Assembly: GCF_943192905.1 (NCBI RefSeq)
Contig: NZ_CALPCC010000002.1
Span: 62,001-126,000 of the forward strand
Direction of reading: 5' to 3'
DNA from: Adlercreutzia murintestinalis
Lineage (GTDB): Bacteria > Actinomycetota > Coriobacteriia > Coriobacteriales > Eggerthellaceae
DNA length: 64,000 nucleotides
Positions within the stretch are counted from its first letter, which is position 1; each line of letters begins with the position of its first letter. Below the pieces are notes generated by a model. The model saw only the letters and a list, made by a program, of their open reading frames with translations. It did not search any database and was not told where the DNA came from. Positions 44,291 through 53,447 of this stretch are shown piece after piece. The position numbers and the translations under genes were made by a program.

Positions 44291-45502
44291 ATGGCGCGCG
44301 CGAATCGCAATCCGCAGACGCAAGGCGTGCGCACCGCTCGCACGCTTTTGATCGTGGCGGTCATCCTGCTGGTCATCATCGGTTTGGTCATGGTGTATTC
44401 CACCACGTCGGTCTCGTTGGCGGGGCAGGGAAAATCACCCTATTCCGATGTGATCGGGCAGGCGCTGTTCGCGGCTATTGGCATTGCGGCGGCCATCGCG
44501 TTGTGGCTCGTGGTGCCGTATCACACGTGGGGCGGCCAGTTCACCTGGATCGCATGGGGCATCGGCATCGGGCTTTTGTTCCTGACGGCGGTGGCGGGCA
44601 CCGAAGTGAACGGCGCGAAGCGCTGGCTCTACATCGGTCCCATCGGCATGCAGCCCTCCGAGCTCATCAAGATCGCGCTGTTGCTGATGGTGATCCGCAT
44701 CGTGAACGACGCGCGCCAGCACACCATAGAGCCGCGCGCTGCTGTCACGCAGTTCATCTTGCTGATCATGGCGCCGCTGGTGTTTCTGTATCTGACCCAG
44801 TCCGACCTGGGAACCTCGTTGATCTGCGTGGTGGGCATCTTCGCGGTCATGTGGATGGGCGGCATCTCGGGACGGTTGCTGATGGGGATCGGCATCGTGG
44901 TGGCCGCCGCTGCCGTGTATGCGATTTTCGGCACGGGCTTTCGCAGCGGGCGTTTGGTGTACCTCGACCCGTGGGGCGACGGGCAGGGTGGCTATGGTAC
45001 CGGCTACAACATCATCCGCTCGTACTATGCGCTGGCCGAAGGTGGCCTGCTGGGCGTGGGCATCGGCAACTCCCATGAGAAGTTCGACTACCTGTTCGCC
45101 TCCGAGAGCGACTTCATCTTCGCGGTCATCGGGGAAGAGACGGGCTTGGTGGGTGCGCTGGTGGTGGTGGCGCTGTTCCTGGTGGTGCTCTATGCAGGTC
45201 TGAAGATCAGTGAGGGTGCTCCGGACGAGCTGGGCGCCATGATATCGGGCGGCTTCGCCATCATGCTCGTGTTCCAGGCGTTCCTCAACATCGGATGCAC
45301 CATTGGCGTGCTACCCACGACGGGCAAGCCGTTGCCGTTCATCTCATCGGGAGGCACCTCCATCGTCTCATCGCTTCTGATCATCGGGTTGATCCTGTCG
45401 GTGGAGCGCGGTGCTGAGGCGCCCGACAAGCACGAGCGGCGACGCCAGGAGCTGCGCGTGCATGCAGGAGGAAGAGAGGATCAGCCATGGGCACGACGGT
45501 AG
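44291..45502 (+). CDS. ftsW: septal peptidoglycan polymerase FtsW (SEDS family)
   Basis: A 403-residue SEDS glycosyltransferase with about ten helices that polymerises lipid II at the septum together with FtsI. Conserved blocks are MVYSTTSVSL after helix one, GAKRWLYIGPIGMQPSELIKIALL, TQSDLGTS, SYYALAEGGLLGVGIGNS, SESDFIFAVIGEETG with the catalytic-loop aspartate, and PTTGKPLPFISSGGTS. The dcw location and pairing with ftsI favour FtsW over RodA. Its last 16 bases overlap murG. Confidence 0.95.
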   Translation: MARANRNPQTQGVRTARTLLIVAVILLVIIGLVMVYSTTSVSLAGQGKSPYSDVIGQALFAAIGIAAAIALWLVVPYHTWGGQFTWIAWGIGIGLLFLTAVAGTEVNGAKRWLYIGPIGMQPSELIKIALLLMVIRIVNDARQHTIEPRAAVTQFILLIMAPLVFLYLTQSDLGTSLICVVGIFAVMWMGGISGRLLMGIGIVVAAAAVYAIFGTGFRSGRLVYLDPWGDGQGGYGTGYNIIRSYYALAEGGLLGVGIGNSHEKFDYLFASESDFIFAVIGEETGLVGALVVVALFLVVLYAGLKISEGAPDELGAMISGGFAIMLVFQAFLNIGCTIGVLPTTGKPLPFISSGGTSIVSSLLIIGLILSVERGAEAPDKHERRRQELRVHAGGREDQPWARR

Positions 45503-46584
45503 TTCTTTCCGGAGGCGGCACGGCCGGACACATCAATCCGGCGCTCGCATTGGCTGAGGTGCTGCGCACGCGCGGATGCGACGTATACTTTGCGGGTACG
45601 CCCGAGGGGATCGAGGCGCGCTTGGCGCCAGCGGCTGGGCTTCCTTACGAGGCATTCGAGGCGAGCGGTTTCGATCGGTCCCACCCAGCAACTCTGGTGC
45701 GTGGCGTGCGCAAGATCGCGAAGAGCACCAAGCGGGCGAAGGCGTGGTTCGATCGCATCAAGCCCGATGTCGTGGTGGGCTTTGGCGGATACGTATGCAT
45801 TCCAGTATCGCGTGCGGCAGAGCAGCTGGGCATTCCGGTGGTGCTCCATGAGCAGAACTCGGTGATGGGCATGGCCAATCGTTATCTGGCGAAGCGAGCG
45901 GCGGCGGTGTGCCTGACGTATGCCGATACGGCGGGCAACGATGCGCCCGCGCAGCGCACGCACGTGACGGGCAACCCGGTGCGCGCGGCGGTGACCACGG
46001 CTACGCGGGCGCAGGGCTTGGCCTTGTATGGTATCCCCGACGATGCGCGGGTGCTCTTGGTGTTCGGCGGTAGCTTGGGCGCGCGCCATATCAACCAGGC
46101 GATCGTGCGCATGAAGGACGAGCTGCTCGCGCGCGATGACCTGCATGTGGTGCAGATCACCGGCTCGCGCGAATTGGAATCGGCGCAGAAGGAATTGGCG
46201 CTCAGCGATGGGCAGGCTGCTCGTTGGCATGTGCTGGGGTATCAGGATCGCATGCCGGAGACGCTCGCGTGCGCAGATGCCATCGTCAGCCGCGCGGGTG
46301 CTACGTCGCTTGCCGAGATAGCGGCCCGCTGTATCCCGGCTATTTTGGTGCCGTATCCGTTTGCCACGGGCGACCATCAAACGCACAATGCCGCAGAATA
46401 CGTGGCTGCGGGAGCGGCCACGATGATTCCCGATGCCGATCTGGACGCGCCGGTGTTTTCGCGGGCTGTGCTCGATCTGGTGGATGATGCGGCCGCACGC
46501 GAGGCGATGCGCACGGCCGCGCAGGCCCTTGATGCCGCTGATGCGGCTTCCTTGTTGGCCGACATCGTGCTGGATGCGGCGTAG
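45487..46584 (+). CDS. murG: UDP-GlcNAc:lipid I N-acetylglucosaminyltransferase
   Basis: A 365-residue peripheral membrane GT-B enzyme converting lipid I to lipid II. The N-terminal glycine loop SGGGTAGHINPALA, the HEQNSVMGMANR segment, GNPVRAA, FGGSLGARHIN and the UDP-GlcNAc site SRAGATSLAEIAA are all complete. It overlaps ftsW by 16 bases and is the last recognisable dcw gene here; murC, murB and ftsQ, which often follow, are absent. Two YhgE/Pip membrane proteins come next on the same strand. Confidence 0.95.
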   Translation: MGTTVVLSGGGTAGHINPALALAEVLRTRGCDVYFAGTPEGIEARLAPAAGLPYEAFEASGFDRSHPATLVRGVRKIAKSTKRAKAWFDRIKPDVVVGFGGYVCIPVSRAAEQLGIPVVLHEQNSVMGMANRYLAKRAAAVCLTYADTAGNDAPAQRTHVTGNPVRAAVTTATRAQGLALYGIPDDARVLLVFGGSLGARHINQAIVRMKDELLARDDLHVVQITGSRELESAQKELALSDGQAARWHVLGYQDRMPETLACADAIVSRAGATSLAEIAARCIPAILVPYPFATGDHQTHNAAEYVAAGAATMIPDADLDAPVFSRAVLDLVDDAAAREAMRTAAQALDAADAASLLADIVLDAA

Positions 46585-46641
46585 GGTAGGCGACCATGCG
46601 CCTTCTGCCCGTTGACGCCTGGTATGCGAAGGTGAGCTACC

Positions 46642-49188
46642 ATGCCCACCAGTGATGGCGCACGAGCGGAAAGGAGGCGGCGCGGCGGAATGCGAAACGT
46701 GCTGCGCGTGCTGAAGCGCGATATCGTGCGCTTGGTGAAGGTGCCTCCGGCGCTGGTGGTCATCGGCGCGCTGCTGGTGCTTCCTTCGCTCTACACGTGG
46801 TACAACGTGCGGGGATTTTGGGATCCATACGAAAACACGGGAGACTTGAGCGTTTGCGTGGTCGATGAGGACATCGGCGCGCAGAGCGATCTGACCGGGT
46901 TCGTGAACGTGGGCGATATGATCGTGGATGAACTGCACGAGAACCACCAGCTTGATTGGCGTTTTCCCTCGTACGACCAGGCGATGGAGCAGTTGCGGTC
47001 GGGAGAGTGCTATGCCGTATTCGTGATCCCGGAGGATTTCTCGGCTGACCTGTTGACGCTGACCACGGGCACGTTCCAACAACCTGATATCAAATACTAC
47101 GTCAACGAGAAAACGGGACCGGTTGCGCCGAAGATAACCGATACGGGCGCGAACACGCTTGATGCGACGATCAACGAGGCCTTCGTGGAGACGGTCAGCA
47201 AGAAAGCGGCAGAAGCGCTGGACGCTGCGGTGGACGAGTCGAACCAGAAACTGGATACAGCGCGTTCGGCTGCGTCTCAGAAGGTGGACGAGGCGCGGGC
47301 GCACCTGCAAGATGCGTCTTCGGCAATAGCGTCTTTGACGGGCGAGATGCGGCAAGCCCAAGAGCGCGCTGGCAATGCCGATGGCATCTTGGGGGCTGCG
47401 CGGGACGCTTTGAGCCGCGCCTCCGATGCGGTGGGCGCGCTTAGCCATACGGCCTCTGATGTGCAAGACGGGTATACGTCCTTCACCGCTACTGCCACAC
47501 CGGCGGTGGTGGATGCGCTGGGCAAGATGGCTGATGCGTATAGCGAAGCGGTGCGGGCGCTCGATCAGGTGCCGGTGCAGACCCCTGAGTTCAAGGCGCT
47601 TTTGGAGCAGCTGCGCGCTTCAGCCGACAAGGCGCAATCCGATGCCGATCGGTATTCGCAGATATTGGCGGATGAGTTGGTGCCTGCGGTGGGAAGCGGG
47701 CTCGGTACGGTGGCGGGATCGCTCGGGCAAGCGAGCGGCACCATTGCTGCGCAGAATGTGTTGATATCTCAGACGCAGGCTATCGTCGATGATATGACGG
47801 CGACGCTGGCCTCGTCGGCAACGGCGCTCGATCAGACCCAAGGGCTTCTGGATGGGCTCGTATCGCAGGTCGATCAGGTGCAGACGGACGCTTTGGCGCT
47901 TGCGGGCTCCGATGCGCTTGCTCGTGCGCTCGGCGATGGGCAGCTCGATCCGTCGCGAGTGGCGGAGTTCATCAGCGCACCGACGCGGCTCGTTACCGAG
48001 CAGCTCTACCCGCTCAACGCTTATGGCGCCGCCATGGCGCCCCTCTTCATGAACCTGACGTTTTGGATCGGCGCCTTCATGTTGATGGTGGTGATGCGCC
48101 AAGAAGTGGACGCACAAGGCATCAAACGTCTGACGCTCGCGCAACGCTACGTGGGCCGCTACCTGCTGTTCGCCCTCATGTGCGCACTGCAGGCTGCCAT
48201 CTGCTGTATCGGGTTGCCCCTCATTGGCGTGCAGGTAGCGAGCTTGCCTGCGCTCATTGGTGCAGCTGTCGTGGCGTCGCTCGCGTATCTCAGCATCATC
48301 TATGCGCTGTCGGTCACGTTGCAGCATATTGGCAAGGGAATCTGCATCATCTTGGTGTTCGCGCAAATACCGGGTGCGACCGGTCTGTATCCGGTGGAGA
48401 TGACCTCGCCGTTCTTCCAGGCGATCTATCCGCTTCTACCGTTCACGTACGGCATCAGTGCGATGCGTGAGTCCATCTGCGGGTTCTATGGCACGCAGTA
48501 TGCCACCGATATCGCCCTTTTGCTGGTGTACCTGGTGGTCTTTATGGCCATTGGGATCTTGGTGCGGCCGCTGCTGTCGAATGTGAATCGTATGGTGGCG
48601 CGCCAGATCAAGCAAAGCGGCATCTTCAACGGCGAGGACGTTGAGGTGCCCGTGCGGCGCTTCCGTCTTTCGCAAGTGGCGCGCGTGCTGGCCGACCGGG
48701 AAGAGTATCGCACGGAGCTCGTGCGCCGCTATGACCGGTTTACCCGCGCGTATCCGTGGATGATCCGCGGTGCGGTGGTGGTGGGCGTTGTCGTGCCGGT
48801 GGCGCTGACGCTTACCTTCTCGTTCGGAATGACCGAGAAGGTGATCCTGCTCACGCTGTGGCTGGGATGGCTGGCGCTGGTGTTCATGTTCTTGGTGGTC
48901 GTGGAGAGCCTGCGGTCGAGCTTCGAGCGGCAGTTGCGCCTTGACGATATGAGCGACCAGGAGATACGTGATATGTATCTGGATCGGTGGAACACCGAGC
49001 AGGCTGACGTAGTGCATATGCCGACGAAGACCGCGGCCGCGACGGTGGGTGAGGGCGCGCGTGCGAGCACGAGTGCCGCCGCGAGTACGGATGTCGCTGC
49101 GCACGCAGAGGTGACCGTGGCTGCGACCGGGATCGCAACTGCGGATGCGCCGGAGAGCTCGGCGGATTCGGGAGGCGACCATGCATAA
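46642..49188 (+). CDS. YhgE/Pip-type membrane protein, 848 residues
   Basis: A large membrane protein with the YhgE/Pip topology: a helix near the N-terminus (ALVVIGALLVLPSLYTWYN), a long extracytoplasmic region including a YYVNEKTGPVAPKI block and Ala/Gln-rich coiled-coil sequence (about residues 200-430), then about five helices of the ABC-2 membrane type. Unlike the next gene it has an extra C-terminal part: two further helices and an Ala/Thr-rich tail with many acidic residues. No ATPase partner is adjacent. The start is uncertain: 46642 has an AAGGTGA site, while an ATG at 46690 lies 12 bases after a perfect AAGGAGG. Related proteins serve as phage receptors or transport components, but function is unproven. 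Confidence 0.8.
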   Translation: MPTSDGARAERRRRGGMRNVLRVLKRDIVRLVKVPPALVVIGALLVLPSLYTWYNVRGFWDPYENTGDLSVCVVDEDIGAQSDLTGFVNVGDMIVDELHENHQLDWRFPSYDQAMEQLRSGECYAVFVIPEDFSADLLTLTTGTFQQPDIKYYVNEKTGPVAPKITDTGANTLDATINEAFVETVSKKAAEALDAAVDESNQKLDTARSAASQKVDEARAHLQDASSAIASLTGEMRQAQERAGNADGILGAARDALSRASDAVGALSHTASDVQDGYTSFTATATPAVVDALGKMADAYSEAVRALDQVPVQTPEFKALLEQLRASADKAQSDADRYSQILADELVPAVGSGLGTVAGSLGQASGTIAAQNVLISQTQAIVDDMTATLASSATALDQTQGLLDGLVSQVDQVQTDALALAGSDALARALGDGQLDPSRVAEFISAPTRLVTEQLYPLNAYGAAMAPLFMNLTFWIGAFMLMVVMRQEVDAQGIKRLTLAQRYVGRYLLFALMCALQAAICCIGLPLIGVQVASLPALIGAAVVASLAYLSIIYALSVTLQHIGKGICIILVFAQIPGATGLYPVEMTSPFFQAIYPLLPFTYGISAMRESICGFYGTQYATDIALLLVYLVVFMAIGILVRPLLSNVNRMVARQIKQSGIFNGEDVEVPVRRFRLSQVARVLADREEYRTELVRRYDRFTRAYPWMIRGAVVVGVVVPVALTLTFSFGMTEKVILLTLWLGWLALVFMFLVVVESLRSSFERQLRLDDMSDQEIRDMYLDRWNTEQADVVHMPTKTAAATVGEGARASTSAAASTDVAAHAEVTVAATGIATADAPESSADSGGDHA

Positions 49189-51130
49189 CGTCTGGACGCT
49201 CTTCAAAGGCGATATGCAGCGTCTGTTCGCCAATGTGGTCAGCTGTATCATCACCATCGGTCTGGTGGTCGTGCCTTCCATCTTCGCGTGGTACAACCTG
49301 ATCGCATGCTGGGACGCTTTCGACAACACGGGCGATCTGAAGGTAGCGGTGGCGAATCAGGACGACGGTTACGAGAGCGATCTGGTGCCGCTGCGCGTGA
49401 ACATCGGCGATATGGTGGTGAGCGCCCTGCGCGCGAACGACCAGATAGGCTGGACCGTTACGGATGCCGAGGATGCTGTGGATGGTACGGCGAGCGGGAA
49501 GTACTACGCGGCAGTGGTCATTCCCGCAGGGTTCAGCCGCGACATGATGCGCTTTTACGCGGATGAGCCCGAGCACGCGCAGATCACCTACTACGTCAAC
49601 GAGAAGAAGAACGCTATCTCACCGAAGATCACCTCGACCGGGGCCGATACGGTTTCGGAGCAGGTGAATACGGTGTTCGCTCAGACGCTTTCAGAGGTGC
49701 TGTTGGGAGTGGCTGAGTCGCTCTCGCGCTCGGCGGAGTCGGCCGATGTGGGTGGTCAGGTAGCGGCGCTGGCGGCGCATGTGAGCGCGATGGCTGACGA
49801 CATGGATCGAGCGTCTGGCGTGGTCGGCATGTACCAGGATGCGCTGCATACGTCGGATGCGCTCGTGGATGACAGCGCCGAGCTGATGCGCAGCGCCAAG
49901 GATGAGGCGCAGACTGCCTTGGGGGCGGCAAGCGATGGCATGCAGCATATGCAGGATGCTGGCGCGGCAGCGGTGCAGGCTGGCGAGAAGATGGGGCAAG
50001 CGCTGGATGCGGCGCAGGAGAGCTTTGCTGCGTTCAAGGAGAAAATCGAGAGCTCGGAGTTAAGCTCGCTTCTGAGCCCTGAGGATAAGGAGCGCATCGA
50101 AGCGCTGATATCCGATGCGCAGGCTGGCATTCAATCGGCGCGTGATGACCTGAACACCCATTTGAAGCCGCAGCTTGAACAGCTGGCCTCGCAAGCGCAA
50201 GGGCTCGCCTCTGATGCCAACAGCGCGCTTTCCGGCATTGCCACTGCCGAAAGCGATTTGTCGTCGGCTGCGGATGCGGTGCACGGGGTGTTGGGCGGCG
50301 CATCGGCCAAGATAGGCGAGGTGCAGAGCGGTCTGGCGGAATCGTCGTCAAAGCTGCGCGAGCTCAGCTCGGCCATCACCACCGCTTTGGCGGCGGGAGA
50401 CTCCGAGGCGCTGCGGGCCATTCTGGGTTCGGATACGCAAGCTCTCTCGCAGGCGTTGGGCGCGCCTGTGGGGATTGAGCGCATCGCCGTGTTCCCATCA
50501 GAGAACTTCGGATCGGCCATGGCGCCGTTCTATACCACCTTGGGCATCTTCATCGGGTCGCTGCTGATCTTGGTGGTGGTGAAGCCGAAAGTATCCAATC
50601 GAGCACAAGGCACGCTGCGCAACCCGAAGCCGCGCCAGATGCTGATCGGGCGCTTCGGGTGCATGGCGGTCATCTCGCTGGCGCAGACCACGCTCATGGG
50701 ACTGGGAAACCTATTCTTGTTGCAGGTGCAGGCGGTGCATCCGTGGCTTTTGATGCTGAGCTTTTGGGTGTCAGGACTGGTGTTCACGTTCATCATTTAC
50801 GTGTTGGTGCTTGCATTCGCCAATCTGGGGAAGGCGCTTGCGGTGTGCTTACTGATCGTGCAAGTGACTGGCTGCGGCGGGTCGTATCCGTTGCAGATCC
50901 TGCCTGATTTCGTGCAATGGCTGAGCCCACTTCTGCCCGCTACCCACGCGGTGGGGGCTATGCGCGCGGCTATGTTCGGCATCTGGGGGGCCGACTATTG
51001 GGTGCAGCTGGGGCAGTTGTGCTTGTTCTTGATACCGGCAGCGCTTATTGGGTTCGCTCTGCGCAAGCCCTTCGAGCGCTTTATGAAGTGGTACGTGCAT
51101 ACGGTTGAGTCTACGAAGCTGATCGGGTAG
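49181..51130 (+). CDS. YhgE/Pip-type membrane protein, 649 residues
   Basis: A paralogue of the preceding gene, overlapping it by 8 bases with a GGAGG ribosome site. The same architecture is seen: an N-terminal helix (VVVPSIFAWYNLI), a FDNTGDLKVAV strand, the YYVNEKKNAISPKI block, a long helical extracytoplasmic segment rich in Ala, Ser, Gln (about residues 180-440), and five to six C-terminal helices. The two proteins very likely act together as a heteromeric envelope complex; this is inferred from their overlap and shared fold. The L10-leader promoter is embedded in its last 26 bases. Confidence 0.82.
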   Translation: MHNVWTLFKGDMQRLFANVVSCIITIGLVVVPSIFAWYNLIACWDAFDNTGDLKVAVANQDDGYESDLVPLRVNIGDMVVSALRANDQIGWTVTDAEDAVDGTASGKYYAAVVIPAGFSRDMMRFYADEPEHAQITYYVNEKKNAISPKITSTGADTVSEQVNTVFAQTLSEVLLGVAESLSRSAESADVGGQVAALAAHVSAMADDMDRASGVVGMYQDALHTSDALVDDSAELMRSAKDEAQTALGAASDGMQHMQDAGAAAVQAGEKMGQALDAAQESFAAFKEKIESSELSSLLSPEDKERIEALISDAQAGIQSARDDLNTHLKPQLEQLASQAQGLASDANSALSGIATAESDLSSAADAVHGVLGGASAKIGEVQSGLAESSSKLRELSSAITTALAAGDSEALRAILGSDTQALSQALGAPVGIERIAVFPSENFGSAMAPFYTTLGIFIGSLLILVVVKPKVSNRAQGTLRNPKPRQMLIGRFGCMAVISLAQTTLMGLGNLFLLQVQAVHPWLLMLSFWVSGLVFTFIIYVLVLAFANLGKALAVCLLIVQVTGCGGSYPLQILPDFVQWLSPLLPATHAVGAMRAAMFGIWGADYWVQLGQLCLFLIPAALIGFALRKPFERFMKWYVHTVESTKLIG

Positions 51131-51133
51131 AAT
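51105..51133 (+). promoter_or_regulatory. promoter of the rplJL operon
   Basis: TTGAGT at 51105-51110 and TAGAAT at 51128-51133 are exactly 17 bases apart, inside the 3' end of the YhgE/Pip gene; transcription would begin near 51140. Confidence 0.65.
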
Positions 51134-51139
51134 AGTCGG

Positions 51140-51289
51140 GCTGCCTTCGGGCGGCGCATACGGAACAAGTTCTGCTGCTTAAGACAGCTGGTACCCAATC
51201 AGGGTTTAATCGCGAAAGCGGCCCGCCGAGGTGGTGGTTGGCATGAATGTGTCGGCTCCTGCTGTCTTTGTGCGCGGGGGCCGTTTTTT
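51140..51289 (+). ncRNA. ribosomal protein L10 leader with attenuator
   Basis: The leader contains the segments AAGACAGCTGGTACCC, GGTTTAATCGCG and CCGCCGAGG, similar to the known L10-leader motif bound by L10/L12. It ends in a terminator-like stem, CGGCTCC (51253) with GGGGCCG (51277-51283), followed by six T. This fits attenuation feedback by L10. Confidence 0.75.
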
Positions 51290-51346
51290 ATGGCACCAGG
51301 CCTATTCGGCAGAACGTTGAGCGAAATAGAAGGAGGTGAAACGTTT

Positions 51347-51865
51347 ATGCCGAATGCTGAGAACAAGCAGATGCTCACAGACATCAAAGCTGATATCGAA
51401 GGTTGCGGTGCTATGTGGGTCGTGGACTACCGCGGGCTTTCCGTGAAGGAGATCCAACTGCTTCGCCGTGCGGTCCGTGATGCGGATGCGCAGATGAAGG
51501 TGTACAAGAACACCATCATGCACATCGCTTTGGGCGAACTTGATTGCCCGGATATGGATGCGGTGCTGGCTGGCCCCTCCGCGTTCGTGTTCGCTGGCGA
51601 GGATCCGGTGGCATCTGCCAAGGTGCTGCGCGATTTCGCCAAGGAGAACGAGAACCTGGAGATCAAGGGCGGCATGATGGACGGCACGTTCGTGGACGCT
51701 GCACAGGTCAACGAGATCGCCAGTCTGCCGTCGCGCGAAGAGCTCATCGCCAAGCTGCTGGGCACCATCAACAACCCGCTGGTCAAGATGGTGCGCGTGC
51801 TCAATGGCCCCATGGAGGCCTTTGCTCGCGTGGTGTCGGCCATCGAGGGGCAGAAGGCCGCGTAG
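51347..51865 (+). CDS. rplJ: 50S ribosomal protein L10
   Basis: A 172-residue L10, which anchors the L7/L12 stalk on 23S rRNA. Typical blocks: VVDYRGLSVKEIQLLRRAVR, YKNTIMHIAL, AGPSAFVFAGEDPVASAKVLRDF, LPSREELIAKLLG and the C-terminal L12-binding helix. The ATG at 51347 lies behind an ideal AAGGAGGTGA. It follows an L10 leader and precedes rplL by 138 bases, the standard order. rplK/rplA, often upstream, are not here. Confidence 0.97.
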   Translation: MPNAENKQMLTDIKADIEGCGAMWVVDYRGLSVKEIQLLRRAVRDADAQMKVYKNTIMHIALGELDCPDMDAVLAGPSAFVFAGEDPVASAKVLRDFAKENENLEIKGGMMDGTFVDAAQVNEIASLPSREELIAKLLGTINNPLVKMVRVLNGPMEAFARVVSAIEGQKAA

Positions 51866-52003
51866 TGCGGTTGGCCGCATGAGCGGCAAAGCTGCCTGAG
51901 GCAGGGGTTGCCTGAGGTGGCGCGGCAGAGGGCCGCAGGGCGAAAGCCCGTATTGTTGACATGAAGGCGCCTGGGGGCGCCATAATGAGAAAGAGAGTTT
52001 GAC

Positions 52004-52387
52004 ATGGCTGTTACTCGTGAAGAGATCGTTGAAGCTTTGAAGGAGATGCCTGCTCTGGAGCTGTCCGAGCTGGTCAAGGAACTGGAAGAGGTCTTCGGCG
52101 TGAGCGCTGCTGCTCCGGTGGCTGTGGCTGCTGCTCCGGCTGCTGGTGGCGACGCGGGCGCTGCTGACGGCGGCAAGACCGACTTCGACGTTGTGCTGGA
52201 GGGCTTCGGCGACAACAAGATCGGCGTCATCAAGGTGGTTCGCGAGATCACCGGCCTGGGCCTGAAGGAGGCCAAGGAGGCTGTTGAGGGCGCTCCGACC
52301 CCGGTTGCCGAGGGCGTGCCGCAAGACAAGGCTGACGAGATCAAGGCTAAGCTGGAAGAGGCTGGCGCTGCTGTCACCATCAAGTAG
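52004..52387 (+). CDS. rplL: 50S ribosomal protein L7/L12
   Basis: A 127-residue L7/L12 stalk protein that recruits translation factors. The N-terminal dimerisation helix ([23 protein letters not shown]), an Ala/Val/Pro-rich hinge and the C-terminal factor-binding domain ([33 protein letters not shown], shown here in part) are all typical. A strong terminator follows 80 bases after the stop. Codon use is strongly biased, as expected for a highly expressed gene. Confidence 0.97.
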   Translation: MAVTREEIVEALKEMPALELSELVKELEEVFGVSAAAPVAVAAAPAAGGDAGAADGGKTDFDVVLEGFGDNKIGVIKVVREITGLGLKEAKEAVEGAPTPVAEGVPQDKADEIKAKLEEAGAAVTIK

Positions 52388-52466
52388 CTTTTGCCAGGCG
52401 GTTTTCTGCTAGGCAATTTGTCAGGCATGTTCCGCTGCTTTCTGTGCGGATATGGTGCATGAATTG

Positions 52467-52500
52467 GCCCCGGAGGATCATCTCCGGGGCTTTTTGTTGT
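52467..52500 (+). terminator. Rho-independent terminator of rplJL
   Basis: A perfect 9-bp stem (GCCCCGGAG / CTCCGGGGC) with loop GATCAT is followed by TTTTTGTTGT. Confidence 0.92.
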
Positions 52501-52557
52501 TTTCCGGGCCGTTTGTGCCAAAACCCTTCCTTTCTTTGAGATTTCTAAGGTGCTACA

Positions 52558-53301
52558 TTGAGTTATATGGGAACAGAAGATGCGAAATCGCGGTTGAGGC
52601 GGCTGCTCGGGGACGAGGGCCTGGAGAAGCTGGCGAAATCGTGCGTGTGGGTGATCGGCCTGGGCGGCGTGGGATCTGCGTGTGCCGAAGCGCTTGCACG
52701 CGGGGGTGTGGGTAGCTTCCTGTTCATGGACAAGGACGTGGTGGAGCCGAGCAACATCAACCGGCAGGCCATCGCATTCGTGAGTACGGTGGGACAGCGC
52801 AAGGTGGATGTGATGCGGGCGATGGCGGCTGACATCAACCCCGATGTGCGCGCGGAGACGCTGTTTGCGTTCGTGCTGGAAGAGACAGCCGACGAGCTGC
52901 TGGGCACCTACCCGAATCCCGACTACATCGTGGATGCGGTGGATACGCTGACCGCGAAGGCGGCCATCGCGAAGTATGCGCAGGGGCGCGGGATACCGTT
53001 GGTGTCCTCCATGGGCATGGCGAACCGGACCGATCCGACGGCGCTGCGGTTCGCGACGCTGTCTCAGACGGAGGGCTGCCCGTTCTGCCGCGAGATGCGC
53101 AAGATCGCGCGCGACCGCGGCTTAGGCGATTTCCATGTGCTGTACTCCACTGAGCGCCCGCTGAAGGTGCAGCCAGCTGAGGGCGCTGCTCGCCGCGACC
53201 GCACCGAGTTGGGCACCTATTCCTACATGCCGCCCGTTGCCGGACAGATGATCGCCGGCTTCGTCATCCAGCGCTTGTTAGGAGGGGGCGCCCGAGGGTA
53301 G
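52558..53301 (+). CDS. tcdA: E1-like ThiF/MoeB-family enzyme, probably tRNA threonylcarbamoyladenosine dehydratase
   Basis: A 247-residue E1-like protein. The ATP site is VWVIGLGGVGSACAEALARGG, followed by DVVEPSNINRQ, DAVDTLTAK and the segment ISQ-type TLSQTEGCPFCREMRK that corresponds to the CPLAR block of TcdA (CsdL). TcdA cyclises t6A37 in tRNA using ATP; that would fit the t6A operon at 9.5-12.4 kb. The start is uncertain: TTG 52558 lies 5 bases after AAGGTG, whereas ATG 52567 lies 7 bases behind TACATT and could be leaderless. It converges with the zinc ATPase gene across a structured spacer. Confidence 0.82.
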   Translation: MSYMGTEDAKSRLRRLLGDEGLEKLAKSCVWVIGLGGVGSACAEALARGGVGSFLFMDKDVVEPSNINRQAIAFVSTVGQRKVDVMRAMAADINPDVRAETLFAFVLEETADELLGTYPNPDYIVDAVDTLTAKAAIAKYAQGRGIPLVSSMGMANRTDPTALRFATLSQTEGCPFCREMRKIARDRGLGDFHVLYSTERPLKVQPAEGAARRDRTELGTYSYMPPVAGQMIAGFVIQRLLGGGARG

Positions 53302-53432
53302 GAGCGCTCTGGCTAACGCTCCGCTACTCGCTTTGCTCGTGCGCTTCGCTACCTCATGCATTCGTATGCGCGCTTCGCGCGCGAATGTTGGTGTTCAGAT
53401 ACGCCCGAAACGCCCCTATCCTCGGGCGCCTC
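53285..53432. repeat. long-range inverted repeat with nested hairpin between tcdA and the Zn ATPase gene
   Basis: GGCGCCCGAGGGTAGG (53287-53302, overlapping the tcdA stop) pairs with 53415-53430 with a single G-U; the pairing extends two more bases. Inside lies a second hairpin: CATTC and GCGCG (53359-53372) pair with CGCGC and GAATG (53378-53387). No T-run follows either side. Confidence 0.55.
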
Positions 53433-53447
53433 AGAGAACCATCTCGC

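Noticed and set aside
45481-47466. A 661-codon minus-strand frame across murG and the first YhgE/Pip gene.
   Set aside because: Same shadow effect; the product is Arg/His-rich and has no ribosome site.
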